Numbered from the stretch's first letter, positions 9,517 through 18,275 are shown. The stretch is DNA of 64,000 nucleotides from Planctomycetota bacterium (GCA_016872835.1 VGYX01000004.1:62001-126000); one strand, 5' to 3'. The notes: generated from the sequence alone by a model not told the origin. Program-made: numbers and translations.

Positions 9517-10578
9517 TCAGTTCGTCTTGGCCTTCGCGGCTTCCTCGTAACGCTTCAGCGACGCCTTGATCTCCTCGAGATTGCGGCCAGTCATGCCCGA
9601 CTTCTCGGCGGCCTCGGCGGCGGTCCGCTGCACATTCGCCGCCTGAGTCGCGTCGCCCATCTCGAAGAGCACGCGTGCCTGCGTGTCCAGGATGCTGGGA
9701 TCACCCTTGGAGAGTTCGACCGCGCGCTGGGCCGCAGTGAGCGCCAGTTTCAGGTCGCGACCGTCGCCCTTCAGGTCCGTGGCGATCGACCACGCGATCA
9801 TGTTCAGATCGGAGGCTTCGAGCTGCGCGGCGAGCAGCTGCTTGGCGGTGGCGCAGGCGTCCGCAGTGCGATCGCTCGCGGCCATCACCTCGAACTTGAG
9901 CAGACGAACCTGCGTCGGATCGGCGGCGCTCGCCTCGAGGGCGGCGAAGCGATCCAGCATCGGCTTCCAGTCACCGCTTGCGGTCACGTCCTTCAGCAGC
10001 ACGGGCAGCTCGTCGGACGCGAACTTCTGCAGCGCGCGCCCCGCCTCGGCGTCGGCCTTCGCCTTGGCGCGGTCCCATGAACCGGCCAGCACGGAGGCGA
10101 GTGGCTTGTCCATGCCCATCGGGTGGCCGATCCACTCGACCATACCGTCCTTGCCCACGATGAAGCTGCAGGGGATGCCATCCTGTCCCGCCGCATCCAT
10201 CCAGGCGACGCCCATGCTGCGATCCTCATCGAAGGCCACGCGGTATCCCATCGCGTCACCACGCTTCTCGACGAAGGTCTTGAGGCCGCTCAGGCGCGTG
10301 TCCGCACCATCCTTCTTCTTGCGCTCGCTGGCGGCGATGCCCAGCACCGCCACCTCGGGGTGATCCTTCTGGATCTGTGTGAGGTGCGGGATGCTCGCGA
10401 TGCATGGTCCGCACCACGTCGCCCAGAACTCGACCACGTACACCTTGCCCGGTTCGAAGGCCTGCACCGGCTCGCCCTTCAGCCACTGCTCGGCGGAGAG
10501 CGGCGGGGCCTTGCTTCCGATGTCCAGCGAGGCGGTGTCGGCGGCGAGCGAAAGTGCGATGATTGCGGCGTGGATCAT
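9517..10578 (-). CDS. TlpA/ResA-like thioredoxin-domain protein with C-terminal helical repeats
   Basis: Residues 1-13 form a short signal peptide (MIHAAIIALSLAA), so the protein is probably exported. A thioredoxin-like domain follows with FWATWCGPC and the redox-active CxxC, plus the cis-Pro region before CSFIVG. Residues from about 170 to the end are helical and TPR-like, ending in a Lys/Ala-rich tail. At 353 residues it is much longer than a simple TlpA. A Shine-Dalgarno AGGAG lies 7 nt before the ATG, unlike most neighbours, and TACGAT at 10600-10605 is a plausible -10. The role is probably periplasmic thiol-disulfide exchange; partners are unknown. Confidence 0.82.
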   Translation of the reverse strand: MIHAAIIALSLAADTASLDIGSKAPPLSAEQWLKGEPVQAFEPGKVYVVEFWATWCGPCIASIPHLTQIQKDHPEVAVLGIAASERKKKDGADTRLSGLKTFVEKRGDAMGYRVAFDEDRSMGVAWMDAAGQDGIPCSFIVGKDGMVEWIGHPMGMDKPLASVLAGSWDRAKAKADAEAGRALQKFASDELPVLLKDVTASGDWKPMLDRFAALEASAADPTQVRLLKFEVMAASDRTADACATAKQLLAAQLEASDLNMIAWSIATDLKGDGRDLKLALTAAQRAVELSKGDPSILDTQARVLFEMGDATQAANVQRTAAEAAEKSGMTGRNLEEIKASLKRYEEAAKAKTN

Positions 10579-10599
10579 GGGAGGTCTCCTCGGACCGGG

Positions 10600-10621
10600 A
10601 TCGTACCCGCACCCGTATGCT
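10600..10621. promoter_or_regulatory. Divergent -10 pair for the TlpA-like gene and folD
   Basis: The minus strand has TACGAT at 10600-10605, giving a leader of roughly 15 nt with a Shine-Dalgarno AGGAG. The plus strand has TATGCT at 10616-10621, ending 7 nt before the folD ATG. Start codons are 50 nt apart. Confidence 0.5.
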
Positions 10622-10628
10622 GCCCGGC

Positions 10629-11474
10629 ATGAGCGCCAAGATCCTCGATGGCAAGGCCCTGTCGGCGCGTGTGCGCGCGGACGTGCGTGATCGCATTCGC
10701 GCGGCTGGCCGTCCGGTGCGTCTTGATGCGGTTCTGGTGGGCAACGACGCCGCCGCCGAGCTCTATGCGCAGAGTCAGGCCCGCACGTGTCAGGAGGTGG
10801 GCATCGAGTATCGGCTGCATCGCCTGCCGACCGGCAGCGGCTTCGAGGACGTGGCGGGGCGTGTGCTGCTGCTGAACGAGGATGAGCAGGTGCGCGCGAT
10901 CATGGTGCACCTGCCGTTGCCGACGGGCGTGGACGTGGAGCGGGTGCAATCGCTCATCGATCCGGACAAGGACGTCGAGGGCGTGAATCCCGCGAACATC
11001 GGCAACGTGGTGTACGGCCGGCGCAGCCTTGTTCCCTGCACGGCACGCGCCGTGCTGGAGCTGGTCGAGGGCAGCGGCATCCAGTTGCGTGGCGCGAACT
11101 GCGTGGTGGTGGGCGCGAGCAACATCGTGGGCAAGCCGGTGGCCGTGCTGCTCATGCGTCATGAGGCGACCGTCACGAGCGCGAACAAGCACACGAGGGA
11201 CATGGAAACAATCGCGCGTCACGCGGACGTGCTGGTGGTCGCGGCGGGTGTGCCGAAGCTGGTCACGCCGTCCTGGATCAAGCCCGGCGCGGTCGTGGTG
11301 GATGTGGGCATTCACCGATTGCCCGGCCCGGATGGAGCGACCGTGATCAGCGGCGACGTTGATTTTGCAAGCGTGTCCGCGGCCGCCGGATGGATCACTC
11401 CCGTGCCTGGAGGTGTCGGTCCGATGACGGTGGCGATGCTGCTCCGCAATGTCGCGGACGCCTGCCTGCGCTGA
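10629..11474 (+). CDS. folD: FolD-family methylenetetrahydrofolate dehydrogenase/cyclohydrolase with altered active site
   Basis: FolD normally interconverts 5,10-methylene-, methenyl- and 10-formyl-tetrahydrofolate. The 281-residue protein aligns end to end with the family: SAKILDGKALS, VVVGASNIVGKP (dinucleotide binding), VVDVGIHRL and TPVPGGVGPMT. Oddly, the three residues known as catalytic in E. coli FolD are all changed. The Lys of YxxxK is Gln (YAQSQ), the Gln of VQLPLP is His (MVHLPLP), and the Asp of DKDVDG is Glu (DKDVEG). Cyclohydrolase activity is therefore doubtful. The ATG at 10629 with TATGCT 7 nt upstream is preferred over upstream in-frame starts that lie in the promoter. Confidence 0.88.
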   Translation: MSAKILDGKALSARVRADVRDRIRAAGRPVRLDAVLVGNDAAAELYAQSQARTCQEVGIEYRLHRLPTGSGFEDVAGRVLLLNEDEQVRAIMVHLPLPTGVDVERVQSLIDPDKDVEGVNPANIGNVVYGRRSLVPCTARAVLELVEGSGIQLRGANCVVVGASNIVGKPVAVLLMRHEATVTSANKHTRDMETIARHADVLVVAAGVPKLVTPSWIKPGAVVVDVGIHRLPGPDGATVISGDVDFASVSAAAGWITPVPGGVGPMTVAMLLRNVADACLR

Positions 11475-11480
11475 GTTCGG

Positions 11481-12440
11481 TCAGGGCATCGCGAGGCGTT
11501 CAGCCGCGCGCTCGTAGCGCTCGCGCGTGCGCCGGACGATGTCGGGCGGCAGGTGCGGGCCAGGCGGCGTGCGGTTCCAGCGACCCGCGCGCTCCTCGGC
11601 CAGCAGCCAATCGCGAAGAAACTGCTTGTCAAGGCTGGCGGGTTCGGCACCTGGCCGAACGCTTTCCTCCAGCCAGTATCGGCTCGAATCCGGCGTCAAG
11701 ACCTCGTCGGCAAGCACGAGCCGGTCCGTCGGTTGTCCGTCCACATCGAGAGCGAAGCCGAACTCGAACTTGGTGTCGGCGAGCACCAGTCCACGATCCA
11801 GCGCGCGCTCGGCCGCGGCGGCATAGAGCTGAAGGCTCAGGACGCGAAGTCGCTCGGCCAGCTCGACACCGACCCGATCGGCGACCTGATCGAACGAGCA
11901 GTTCTCGTCATGGCCGGCGTCATTTTTGAAGGCTGGTGTGAAGATCGGTTCCGGGAGCCTGCCGAAGGCCTGGAGGCCCGGTGGCAGGGCGACACCGCAG
12001 ACCGTGCCCGAGGCGCGATACTCCGTCCAACCGCTTCCGGTAAGCCAACCGCGCACCACGCACTCGATCGGCACGATCCGGACCTTTCGGCACACCATGC
12101 AACGGCCGATCAGAAGGTCCTGATCCTCCCGCGAGAGGCCCGGAACCTCATGTGGATCGGCGGACAGCAGATGGTCCTCGACGATGCGTCGGGTTCGAAG
12201 GTGACGGAACCATTCCAGACTGATTCGGGTCAGGAGCCGTCCCTTGTCCGGGATGGGTGTGGGAAGGACCACGTCGAAGGCGCTGACTCGGTCCGTCGCC
12301 ACCACCAGCACTCGGGGTGGGCGCCCGACCTCGCCGGGAATGTCGTACAGATCGCGCACCTTGCCGGTGCGACGCGCGGGAAGCGGCAAGTCCGTCGAGA
12401 CCACCGACCCGTCACTGTGCAGGAGCGCGCGCGCTGTCAC
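11481..12440 (-). CDS. purC: Phosphoribosylaminoimidazole-succinocarboxamide synthase (SAICAR synthase)
   Basis: PurC joins CAIR and aspartate with ATP in de novo purine synthesis. The 319-residue protein has the larger, fungal/actinobacterial-like length. It shows TGKVRDLYDI, DRVSAFDVVLPTPIPDKG, ECVVRGWLTGSGW, GHDENCSFD and LADTKFEFGF. The usual TPATKAEEGHDE is TPAFKNDAGHDE here, a modest variation. The GTG start has TAAGAT (12448-12453) ending 7 nt upstream and no Shine-Dalgarno sequence. It is convergent with folD (6 nt gap) and divergent from the GH10-like gene. Confidence 0.93.
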   Translation of the reverse strand: MTARALLHSDGSVVSTDLPLPARRTGKVRDLYDIPGEVGRPPRVLVVATDRVSAFDVVLPTPIPDKGRLLTRISLEWFRHLRTRRIVEDHLLSADPHEVPGLSREDQDLLIGRCMVCRKVRIVPIECVVRGWLTGSGWTEYRASGTVCGVALPPGLQAFGRLPEPIFTPAFKNDAGHDENCSFDQVADRVGVELAERLRVLSLQLYAAAAERALDRGLVLADTKFEFGFALDVDGQPTDRLVLADEVLTPDSSRYWLEESVRPGAEPASLDKQFLRDWLLAEERAGRWNRTPPGPHLPPDIVRRTRERYERAAERLAMP

Positions 12441-12447
12441 GGACGAA

Positions 12448-12504
12448 ATCTTATCGCGGCCCTTTCGCCCTCATGAAAGGGATTCCGATGGTTCCCGCTA
12501 CACT
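12448..12504. promoter_or_regulatory. Divergent -10 pair for purC and the GH10-like gene
   Basis: The minus strand has TAAGAT at 12448-12453, 7 nt before the purC GTG. The plus strand has TACACT at 12499-12504, 9 nt before the ATG at 12514. Start codons are 73 nt apart and neither gene has a Shine-Dalgarno sequence. Confidence 0.5.
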
Positions 12505-12513
12505 CGACCGCGC

Positions 12514-14031
12514 ATGCTGCAGTTCGAGGTTCATGACCTGAAAGGCATCGCCCGAGAAGGAGCCGTGCGGGCGCATCTGCTCGGCCGTGATGATCAGCCG
12601 ATCGCGGGAAGCGTGTCCGTGGTCGGCAGTCGGATCGTCTGCAAGCCGGTCGAGTCTGTCGTGGCGGCGCTGTGCCTGGAGTACGACGCGGCGCCGATCG
12701 GACGCCTGATGCTGCAGACCTGCCTGCTGCCCGAGCGGGCCGAACCCTATCGGCTCAATCTCGAACTCGCGCGACATCGCATCAAGCAGTACATCGCCAA
12801 GGGCGAGGAATGGCTGCTCTTCGATCCGGTCAGCGGTGGCGACAGCTTCAAGATCTGGGAGCGTGCGCGAACGCTGTTCGTGCACGCGATGAACGAGCGC
12901 GATCCCTCCGTGGCGGAGGTGAAGGCCCGTGAATCTCTGGTGGCTGGTCTGGAGGCGACCGAGCGGCTGGCCATGATGCAGGCTGAGGGAGCGCTGCAGC
13001 GCCGATATGCGTCCAAGCCCGCGAGCAGCACCCTGGTCGGTGTGCGCATCGACCCGCGTGATGACCCCACGGCCGTGGGAGGGTTGGCGCGTGAGTTCGA
13101 CGTGATGGCGGTGGATCTTCCGTGGCGCGTCATCGAGCCAAGCCCCGGTCAGTACGACTTCTCCATGGTCGATCGCTGGATGGCGCTGGCAGCGCAGTCC
13201 CGGCGTCCGATCGTGGCGGGCCCACTTCTGCGGTTCGACGATGCGTGGCTTCCCGACTGGATGCAGCGATTCAAGGGGGACTACAAGGGGATCGTCGACC
13301 GAACCTACTCCTTCATGGAGCAGGTGGTGCACCGCTACCGAGCGGTCGCCACGCTCTGGAATCTCGGCAGCAGTCTCCATTTGAACGCGTGGCATCCCTT
13401 CAGTGACTCGGAGCGGATCGACCTGACGCGCCGCGCCGCGCTGCTGGTCCGTCAGAGCCGTCGTGGCGCGCGCACGCTGGTCGAATTGGGCGATCCATTC
13501 GGCGAGGCGTGGGGTGCATCGAATGGCTCCGCGACGGCCTGGCAGTTCCTGGAGCGCCTGCTTCAGGAGGGCGTGCATCTGGATGCTGTCGGGATGCAGC
13601 TGTGTCTCGGCGGGGCCGATGGCAGCGTGCGCGACCTGATGCAGGTGTCCGCGATGCTGGATCGTTTCATGCGGTATGAGTGCAAGGTCATGTTGAGTGC
13701 GCTCGGCGCGCCGAGTGCCTCGGTGGGTGGTGGGTGGTGGCGCAAGCCTTGGACCATCGCGGTTCAGGATGCATGGGCCACCAGCGTCGCGACCATCGCG
13801 CTGTCGAAGCCGTTCATGGAAACGCTGGTGTGGGAGCGACTGAGCGAGCGCGCGGACGATCCACGGGGGTCGTGCGCGATGATCGACGCCGCACGCCAGC
13901 CGCGTCCGGTCGCGCGCAAACTGCTCTCGATCCGGAATCGGCTCCGCAAGCCGCTGCAGTCTCCCGCGGCTCCGTCGCGTGAGGAGAAGGATCCGAGCGA
14001 CACCACCGCGACCGGTGCGGCGGCGGTGTGA
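12514..14031 (+). CDS. GH10-like (xylanase-fold) protein lacking catalytic glutamates
   Basis: The 505-residue protein has an N-terminal region of about 165 residues of unknown type, then a domain resembling glycoside hydrolase family 10. Seen are WRVIEPSPGQYDFSMVDRWM (residues 204-223), then a barrel strand with PLLRFDDAWLPDWM (residues 237-250), where GH10 enzymes have HtLvWHsQxPxW. The acid/base motif WxVxNE is replaced around residues 278-287 (VATLWNLGSS) and the nucleophile motif TExD around residues 393-400 (MLSALGAP). Neither position has Glu. There is no signal peptide, so it is probably cytoplasmic. It is likely catalytically inactive as a glycosidase, perhaps carbohydrate-binding or structural. 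The stop overlaps the next gene (GTGA). A TACACT hexamer lies 9 nt before the ATG. Confidence 0.65.
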   Translation: MLQFEVHDLKGIAREGAVRAHLLGRDDQPIAGSVSVVGSRIVCKPVESVVAALCLEYDAAPIGRLMLQTCLLPERAEPYRLNLELARHRIKQYIAKGEEWLLFDPVSGGDSFKIWERARTLFVHAMNERDPSVAEVKARESLVAGLEATERLAMMQAEGALQRRYASKPASSTLVGVRIDPRDDPTAVGGLAREFDVMAVDLPWRVIEPSPGQYDFSMVDRWMALAAQSRRPIVAGPLLRFDDAWLPDWMQRFKGDYKGIVDRTYSFMEQVVHRYRAVATLWNLGSSLHLNAWHPFSDSERIDLTRRAALLVRQSRRGARTLVELGDPFGEAWGASNGSATAWQFLERLLQEGVHLDAVGMQLCLGGADGSVRDLMQVSAMLDRFMRYECKVMLSALGAPSASVGGGWWRKPWTIAVQDAWATSVATIALSKPFMETLVWERLSERADDPRGSCAMIDAARQPRPVARKLLSIRNRLRKPLQSPAAPSREEKDPSDTTATGAAAV

Positions 14032-14354
14032 GCACCCGTCGGACGGCATGGATCCCGATGTGGTCTGGCGTCCTGGGCACGGCGCTGTGGATCGTCGCGG
14101 ACCGCCTCGCGGACCGCGAGCTGGTGGCTCACTCGAACTGCGAGATCGCCCTCCGGCCTCCGGCGTGGAGCGTGGAGCTGAATCAGGCGCAGTTGCGCGA
14201 GTTGCAGGTCCTGCCCGGCGTCGGTCCGGCCCTTGCGGAACGGATCGTGCGGGATCGCGAGGTCCACGGCGCGTTCAAGGGCCCCGAGGACCTGGATCGC
14301 GTCCCCGGTATCGGGCCTGCGCTGTTGGAACGCATCCGCCCGCACGTGCGCTGA
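14028..14354 (+). CDS. ComEA-like helix-hairpin-helix protein with N-terminal membrane anchor
   Basis: This 108-residue protein has an N-terminal hydrophobic segment (WIPMWSGVLGTALWIVADRL) and a C-terminal double helix-hairpin-helix. The hairpins are LQVLPGVGPALAERIV and LDRVPGIGPALLERI, the DNA-binding fold seen in the ComEA competence protein. The GTG start overlaps the stop of the GH10-like gene. It may bind incoming DNA in the periplasm, but no comEC is in the window and the competence role is inferred from the fold. Confidence 0.78.
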   Translation: MSTRRTAWIPMWSGVLGTALWIVADRLADRELVAHSNCEIALRPPAWSVELNQAQLRELQVLPGVGPALAERIVRDREVHGAFKGPEDLDRVPGIGPALLERIRPHVR

Positions 14355-14411
14355 CCCGGTTCTGCGGCTACTGTGTCGGAACGTGCGGCCCGCCGGCGCG
14401 CGCGCCAGATC

Positions 14412-17400
14412 ATGGAGTGGTTCCGCCGCATCCAGTCCTCCCCGGCGCTGCTGGCGCTCGCGGAGACGGTACGCCTTGGCGGCCATCACACGGCGCGCGG
14501 CGTCGCGGGAAGCGCGACCACGGTGCTCGCTGGAGCGCTGCAAGGACGACTGGCGTGCTCGATGCTGCTGGTGGTCGCGCATCTGGACGAGGCCACCGAT
14601 GCGGCCGAGGAGCTTCGCGATCTTGGCGTCGCCGCGCGGGTGTTCCCGGCGATGGAGACCTCGGCGGCCGACTCGACCGGTGGTCTGGAGACCGCGCTGG
14701 AGCGGCTTCGGGCGAGCGATCCCAGCGCGCAACCCTGCGTGACGGTGGCGCCGGTCGCTGCGCTCATGCAGTCCGTGGCGGTACCGGCGCGACGGGCTCG
14801 GCTGCGTCTGGCGGTGAAGGTCGGTCAGCGTGGATCTCCCGCCGCGATTGCCGAATGGCTCGCGAAAGCGGGCTATCGGCGGACGGAGGCGATCGAGAGT
14901 CCGGGCGACTTCGCCGTGCGCGGCGGCGTGGTGGACGTGTTTCCGCCCGCGGGCCAGATGCCGATCCGTCTGGATCACTTCGGTGACGAGCTGGAGAGCC
15001 TGCACGAGATCGACGTGGCCACACAGGCGAGCGATCGCAAGATCGAAGCCGTTGAGCTGCCATGTGCGGACGGCGCGCGCTTCGGTCCGCAGGATGGCGA
15101 TCCCTTGCCGGGCGAGCTGCTCGCGCACGAGGCGCTGGTGGTCTGGTCGGAACTCTCCGAGGTGATGGAGCAGGCGCGGGGCTACTGGGAGCGCGTGGTC
15201 GATTCGGTCGGGGTGAGCCCTCCCAAGGACGCGATACGCGCGGCCACCGCGTCCGCACGCGCCACGCTGACGGTGAACCACTTCACCGTGGCGGGGCCAG
15301 GCGAGATCCAGCTTCCCTTCGCGACCCTGCCCGGCTTCGACCATGACTCGGCCAAGGCGTTCGAGCGTCTCGGTGAACTGGCGCGTGAGGGCTCCGCGGT
15401 GTTGCTGGCCGCGACCGCGGGCGACCAGTCGCGCGCCGCGGAACTTGTGCGCCGCCATGGTCTGGAAGGGCGCGTGCAGATCGAGCGCCAGCTGCTGGGT
15501 CGGGGCTTCCGTTGGCTCGAGGATGGCCAGCGACCGCTGTCGGTGGTGCCGGAGCATGAGCTGCTGAACCGCACGGGACCGCGACGACGCAAGGCCGCCG
15601 CGACGACCGCCGCAGGCCCGGACCGCGTGCGTGACGCCTTCCTGACGTTCGAGCCCGGTGACTACGTCACGCACCGCGACCACGGCGTCGCGCGCTATGT
15701 GGGCCTGACCACGCTGGCCAAGCTGAAGCAGGGTGGCGAATTCGCGGCGGATGGAGCGGGGGAGAGCGAGTACCTCACGCTCGAGTTCGAGGGCTCCACG
15801 AAGCTGCACGTGCCTGCCGCGCGCGTGGATCTGGTGCAGAAGTACATCGGCGCCGGCGCCGCGCGTCCGCCGCTCAGCACGATCGGGGGCAAGCGCTGGA
15901 AGGCGCAGAAGGAGCGGGTCAGCGAGGCGGTGCGCGACCTCGCGGGTGAGATGCTGCGAGTGCAGGCCGTGCGTGCGGCGATGCCCGGTGTGGCCTATCC
16001 GCCCGACATGCCGTGGCAATCCGAGTTCGAGGCGGCGTTCCCCTACGAGGAGACGCCCGATCAGCGCACGACGATCACGGCAGTGCAGCGTGACATGCAG
16101 CAGACGCGACCAATGGACCGGCTGGTCTGCGGCGACGTGGGCTTCGGCAAGACCGAGATCGCGATCCGAGCCGCCTTCCGCGCGTGCGCGGCCGGCAAGC
16201 AGGTGGCGGTGCTGGTGCCCACGACCGTGCTGGCGGAACAGCACGAACGCACCTTTCGCGACCGCTTCCGTGCGTATCCGTTCCGTGTGGAGGGCCTGAG
16301 CCGCTTCAAGACCGCGGCCGAGCAGTCGCAGGTGCTCGCCGACCTTGAGGCCGGCAAGGTCGACCTGATCATCGGCACGCATCGCCTGCTCTCAAAGGAC
16401 GTGGTCTTCAATGATCTCGGTCTTGTGGTGGTCGACGAGGAGCAGCGCTTCGGCGTGGAGCACAAGCAGCGGCTGCTCGCCTTCCGCGCCACCGCTGACG
16501 TGCTGACGCTGAGCGCCACGCCCATTCCCCGCACGCTGCACATGTCGCTGCTGGGGCTGCGCGACATCAGCAGCCTGACCACGCCGCCGCCCGATCGCCG
16601 CGCGATCGTGACCGAGGTGATCCCATTCAGCGCGGATCGCCTGCAGCAGGCCATCAAGCGGGAACTGGCGCGCGAGGGGCAGGTGTACTACGTGCACAAC
16701 CGGATCAAGGGCCTCGAGGAGGTGGCCGAGCGCATCCGCCGGCTTGTGCCGGAGGCGCGCATCGAGGTGGGTCATGGGCAGATGCCCGCGGACGAACTCG
16801 AGCGCGTGATGCTCGCGTTCATGCGCCACGAGTGCGACGTGCTGGTGAGCACCAGCATCATCGAAAGTGGCGTGGACAACCCGCGCGCGAACACCATGTT
16901 CATCGATCTGGCCGATCTGTACGGCCTGGCCGACCTGCACCAGCTACGCGGTCGCGTGGGGCGCAGCGGGCATCGCGCGTACTGCTATCTGTTCCTGCCG
17001 CAGGATCGCCCCGTGACCGACGAGGCGCTTCGCCGACTGAAGGCGATCGAGGACTACAGCATGCTGGGCGCCGGCTTCCGCATCGCCATGCGTGATCTGG
17101 AGATCCGCGGCGCCGGCAATCTGCTGGGCGCCGAACAGAGCGGCCACATCGCGGCGGTGGGTTACGAGATGTACTGCCAGCTGCTCGAAGAGGCGGTCGA
17201 TGGCCTGCAGAACCGCGAGCGTCCGAAGGTCTCCGACGTGATCGTGAACATCGGCGCGGGCGGGTGGATCCCGCGGGGCTACGTGCCGAGCGATCGCCGT
17301 CGTTTGGAGGTCTACAGGCGTGCCGCGTCGGTGGAGGATCCCGCGTCGGCGGAACGCCTGCGGTCGGATCTGGTCAGCGCCTACGGCGAGCCCCCGGTCG

Positions 17401-17699
17401 CAGTGCAGGGACTGCTGGACGTGGCCGAGATCCGTGCGATGGCGGGGGTGCTGGGTGCGCGCAGCGTGGAGGTGTCAGGCGCCGATCTGGTGATCCGATG
17501 CAAGGATCCCGCGCCGTTCCACGTGGCCTTCAAGGGCATGCAGGGTTCGGTGCGTGACGTGGGTGGCGTCGGTGCCGACGGCCTGCGTGAGGTCTACGTA
17601 CGGCCGCCCAAGACGTTCCTGGAGCCGGCCTCGCTGCTGGCCGTGCTTCGCAAGCGGCTGGGGCCGCTGGTGGGTGAAGCGGTGGCGAATCAGGCGTAA
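14412..17699 (+). CDS. mfd: Transcription-repair coupling factor
   Basis: Mfd removes RNA polymerase stalled at DNA lesions and recruits UvrA. At 1095 residues it is slightly shorter than E. coli Mfd. The UvrB-like N-terminal part contains the ESPGDFAVRGGVVDVFPP signature. The RNAP-interaction domain begins at FEPGDYVTHRDHGVARYVGL. The translocase shows the P-loop GDVGFGKTEIA, DEEQRFGVEHKQRL (Walker B) and LSATPIPRTL. It is followed by LVSTSIIESGVDNPRANTM, QLRGRVGRSGHRAYCYL and the C-terminal D7 domain. The ATG at 14412 is used; a GTG at 14373 is possible but overlaps a TACTGT -10-like hexamer. It is convergent with the TSCPD gene. Confidence 0.96.
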   Translation: MEWFRRIQSSPALLALAETVRLGGHHTARGVAGSATTVLAGALQGRLACSMLLVVAHLDEATDAAEELRDLGVAARVFPAMETSAADSTGGLETALERLRASDPSAQPCVTVAPVAALMQSVAVPARRARLRLAVKVGQRGSPAAIAEWLAKAGYRRTEAIESPGDFAVRGGVVDVFPPAGQMPIRLDHFGDELESLHEIDVATQASDRKIEAVELPCADGARFGPQDGDPLPGELLAHEALVVWSELSEVMEQARGYWERVVDSVGVSPPKDAIRAATASARATLTVNHFTVAGPGEIQLPFATLPGFDHDSAKAFERLGELAREGSAVLLAATAGDQSRAAELVRRHGLEGRVQIERQLLGRGFRWLEDGQRPLSVVPEHELLNRTGPRRRKAAATTAAGPDRVRDAFLTFEPGDYVTHRDHGVARYVGLTTLAKLKQGGEFAADGAGESEYLTLEFEGSTKLHVPAARVDLVQKYIGAGAARPPLSTIGGKRWKAQKERVSEAVRDLAGEMLRVQAVRAAMPGVAYPPDMPWQSEFEAAFPYEETPDQRTTITAVQRDMQQTRPMDRLVCGDVGFGKTEIAIRAAFRACAAGKQVAVLVPTTVLAEQHERTFRDRFRAYPFRVEGLSRFKTAAEQSQVLADLEAGKVDLIIGTHRLLSKDVVFNDLGLVVVDEEQRFGVEHKQRLLAFRATADVLTLSATPIPRTLHMSLLGLRDISSLTTPPPDRRAIVTEVIPFSADRLQQAIKRELAREGQVYYVHNRIKGLEEVAERIRRLVPEARIEVGHGQMPADELERVMLAFMRHECDVLVSTSIIESGVDNPRANTMFIDLADLYGLADLHQLRGRVGRSGHRAYCYLFLPQDRPVTDEALRRLKAIEDYSMLGAGFRIAMRDLEIRGAGNLLGAEQSGHIAAVGYEMYCQLLEEAVDGLQNRERPKVSDVIVNIGAGGWIPRGYVPSDRRRLEVYRRAASVEDPASAERLRSDLVSAYGEPPVAVQGLLDVAEIRAMAGVLGARSVEVSGADLVIRCKDPAPFHVAFKGMQGSVRDVGGVGADGLREVYVRPPKTFLEPASLLAVLRKRLGPLVGEAVANQA

Positions 17700-17701
17700 A
17701 A

Positions 17702-17736
17702 ATGAAAATCCCGCGGGGCCCTGCGGCCGTCGCGGG
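17702..17736 (-). terminator. Terminator of the ssb/rplI-side operon
   Basis: Stem CCCGCG (17710-17715) pairs with CGCGGG (17731-17736), with an inner GGCC/GGCC pairing. On the minus strand it is followed by GATTTTCATTTTT. It lies 20 nt past the stop of the TSCPD gene and between it and the mfd stop, so it may also help stop mfd transcripts. Confidence 0.7.
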
Positions 17737-17756
17737 GTGGTTCGGTCGCGTGGTGC

Positions 17757-18269
17757 TCAGCGCTCGACGCGCTCGACGAAGTTGATCTGCAGGTAGCGGG
17801 CCACGTAGTCAAGGATGCTCCCGGCCTCGGGAATGTCCGGATTGTTGGTCGGACCCATCGGCTCGAAGCGCATGCCGCGGAAGCGGTCGCTCGCGTCGTG
17901 CACGCTCAGGCCGTGCTGCAGCGCCAGACTGAAGGCGCGGCAGAAGCCCTGGATGAGACCGGAGAGCGTGCTGCCTTCCTTGCTCATCTTGATGAAGATC
18001 TCGCCTGGTCGGCCATCGGGGAACAGGCCCACGGTCAGGTAGCCCTCGTGGCCACCGATCATGAACTTGTGGGTCTTGCTCTGCCGGGTCTCCGGCAACA
18101 CTTCGCGACGAACGGCCATGGCACTCATGAGATCGTCCTCCTTGACGACGGCAACAATCGGCCCTTTGGGCTCGATGACCACACTTTCCGGCGACGCGAC
18201 ATCCAAGCCACCCGAATCGGGGGCCGGGAACCCTTCCAAAAGGTCCTTCCGGTCCTGCGGCAGGCCCAC
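17757..18269 (-). CDS. Stand-alone TSCPD domain (C-terminal part of class II ribonucleotide reductase)
   Basis: The 170-residue product matches the C-terminal TSCPD region of adenosylcobalamin-dependent ribonucleotide reductase (NrdJ). The run has KTHKFMIGGHEGYLTVGLFPDG, then KMSKEGSTLSGLIQGF, then FEPMGPTNNPDIPEAGSILDY. The catalytic barrel is absent, and the C-terminal zinc-type cysteines of full-length NrdJ are absent too. It starts at a GTG 6 nt after the rplI stop, with GGAAGG as a likely ribosome-binding site, so it is co-transcribed with rplI. It could be an accessory subunit or regulator of a reductase encoded elsewhere. The family match is strong and the role is inferred. Confidence 0.78.
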   Translation of the reverse strand: MGLPQDRKDLLEGFPAPDSGGLDVASPESVVIEPKGPIVAVVKEDDLMSAMAVRREVLPETRQSKTHKFMIGGHEGYLTVGLFPDGRPGEIFIKMSKEGSTLSGLIQGFCRAFSLALQHGLSVHDASDRFRGMRFEPMGPTNNPDIPEAGSILDYVARYLQINFVERVER

Positions 18270-18275
18270 GAGCGA

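Noticed and set aside
13764-16382. An 872-codon open frame on the minus strand opposite mfd.
   Set aside because: It is a shadow of mfd, with no motif and no start signal.
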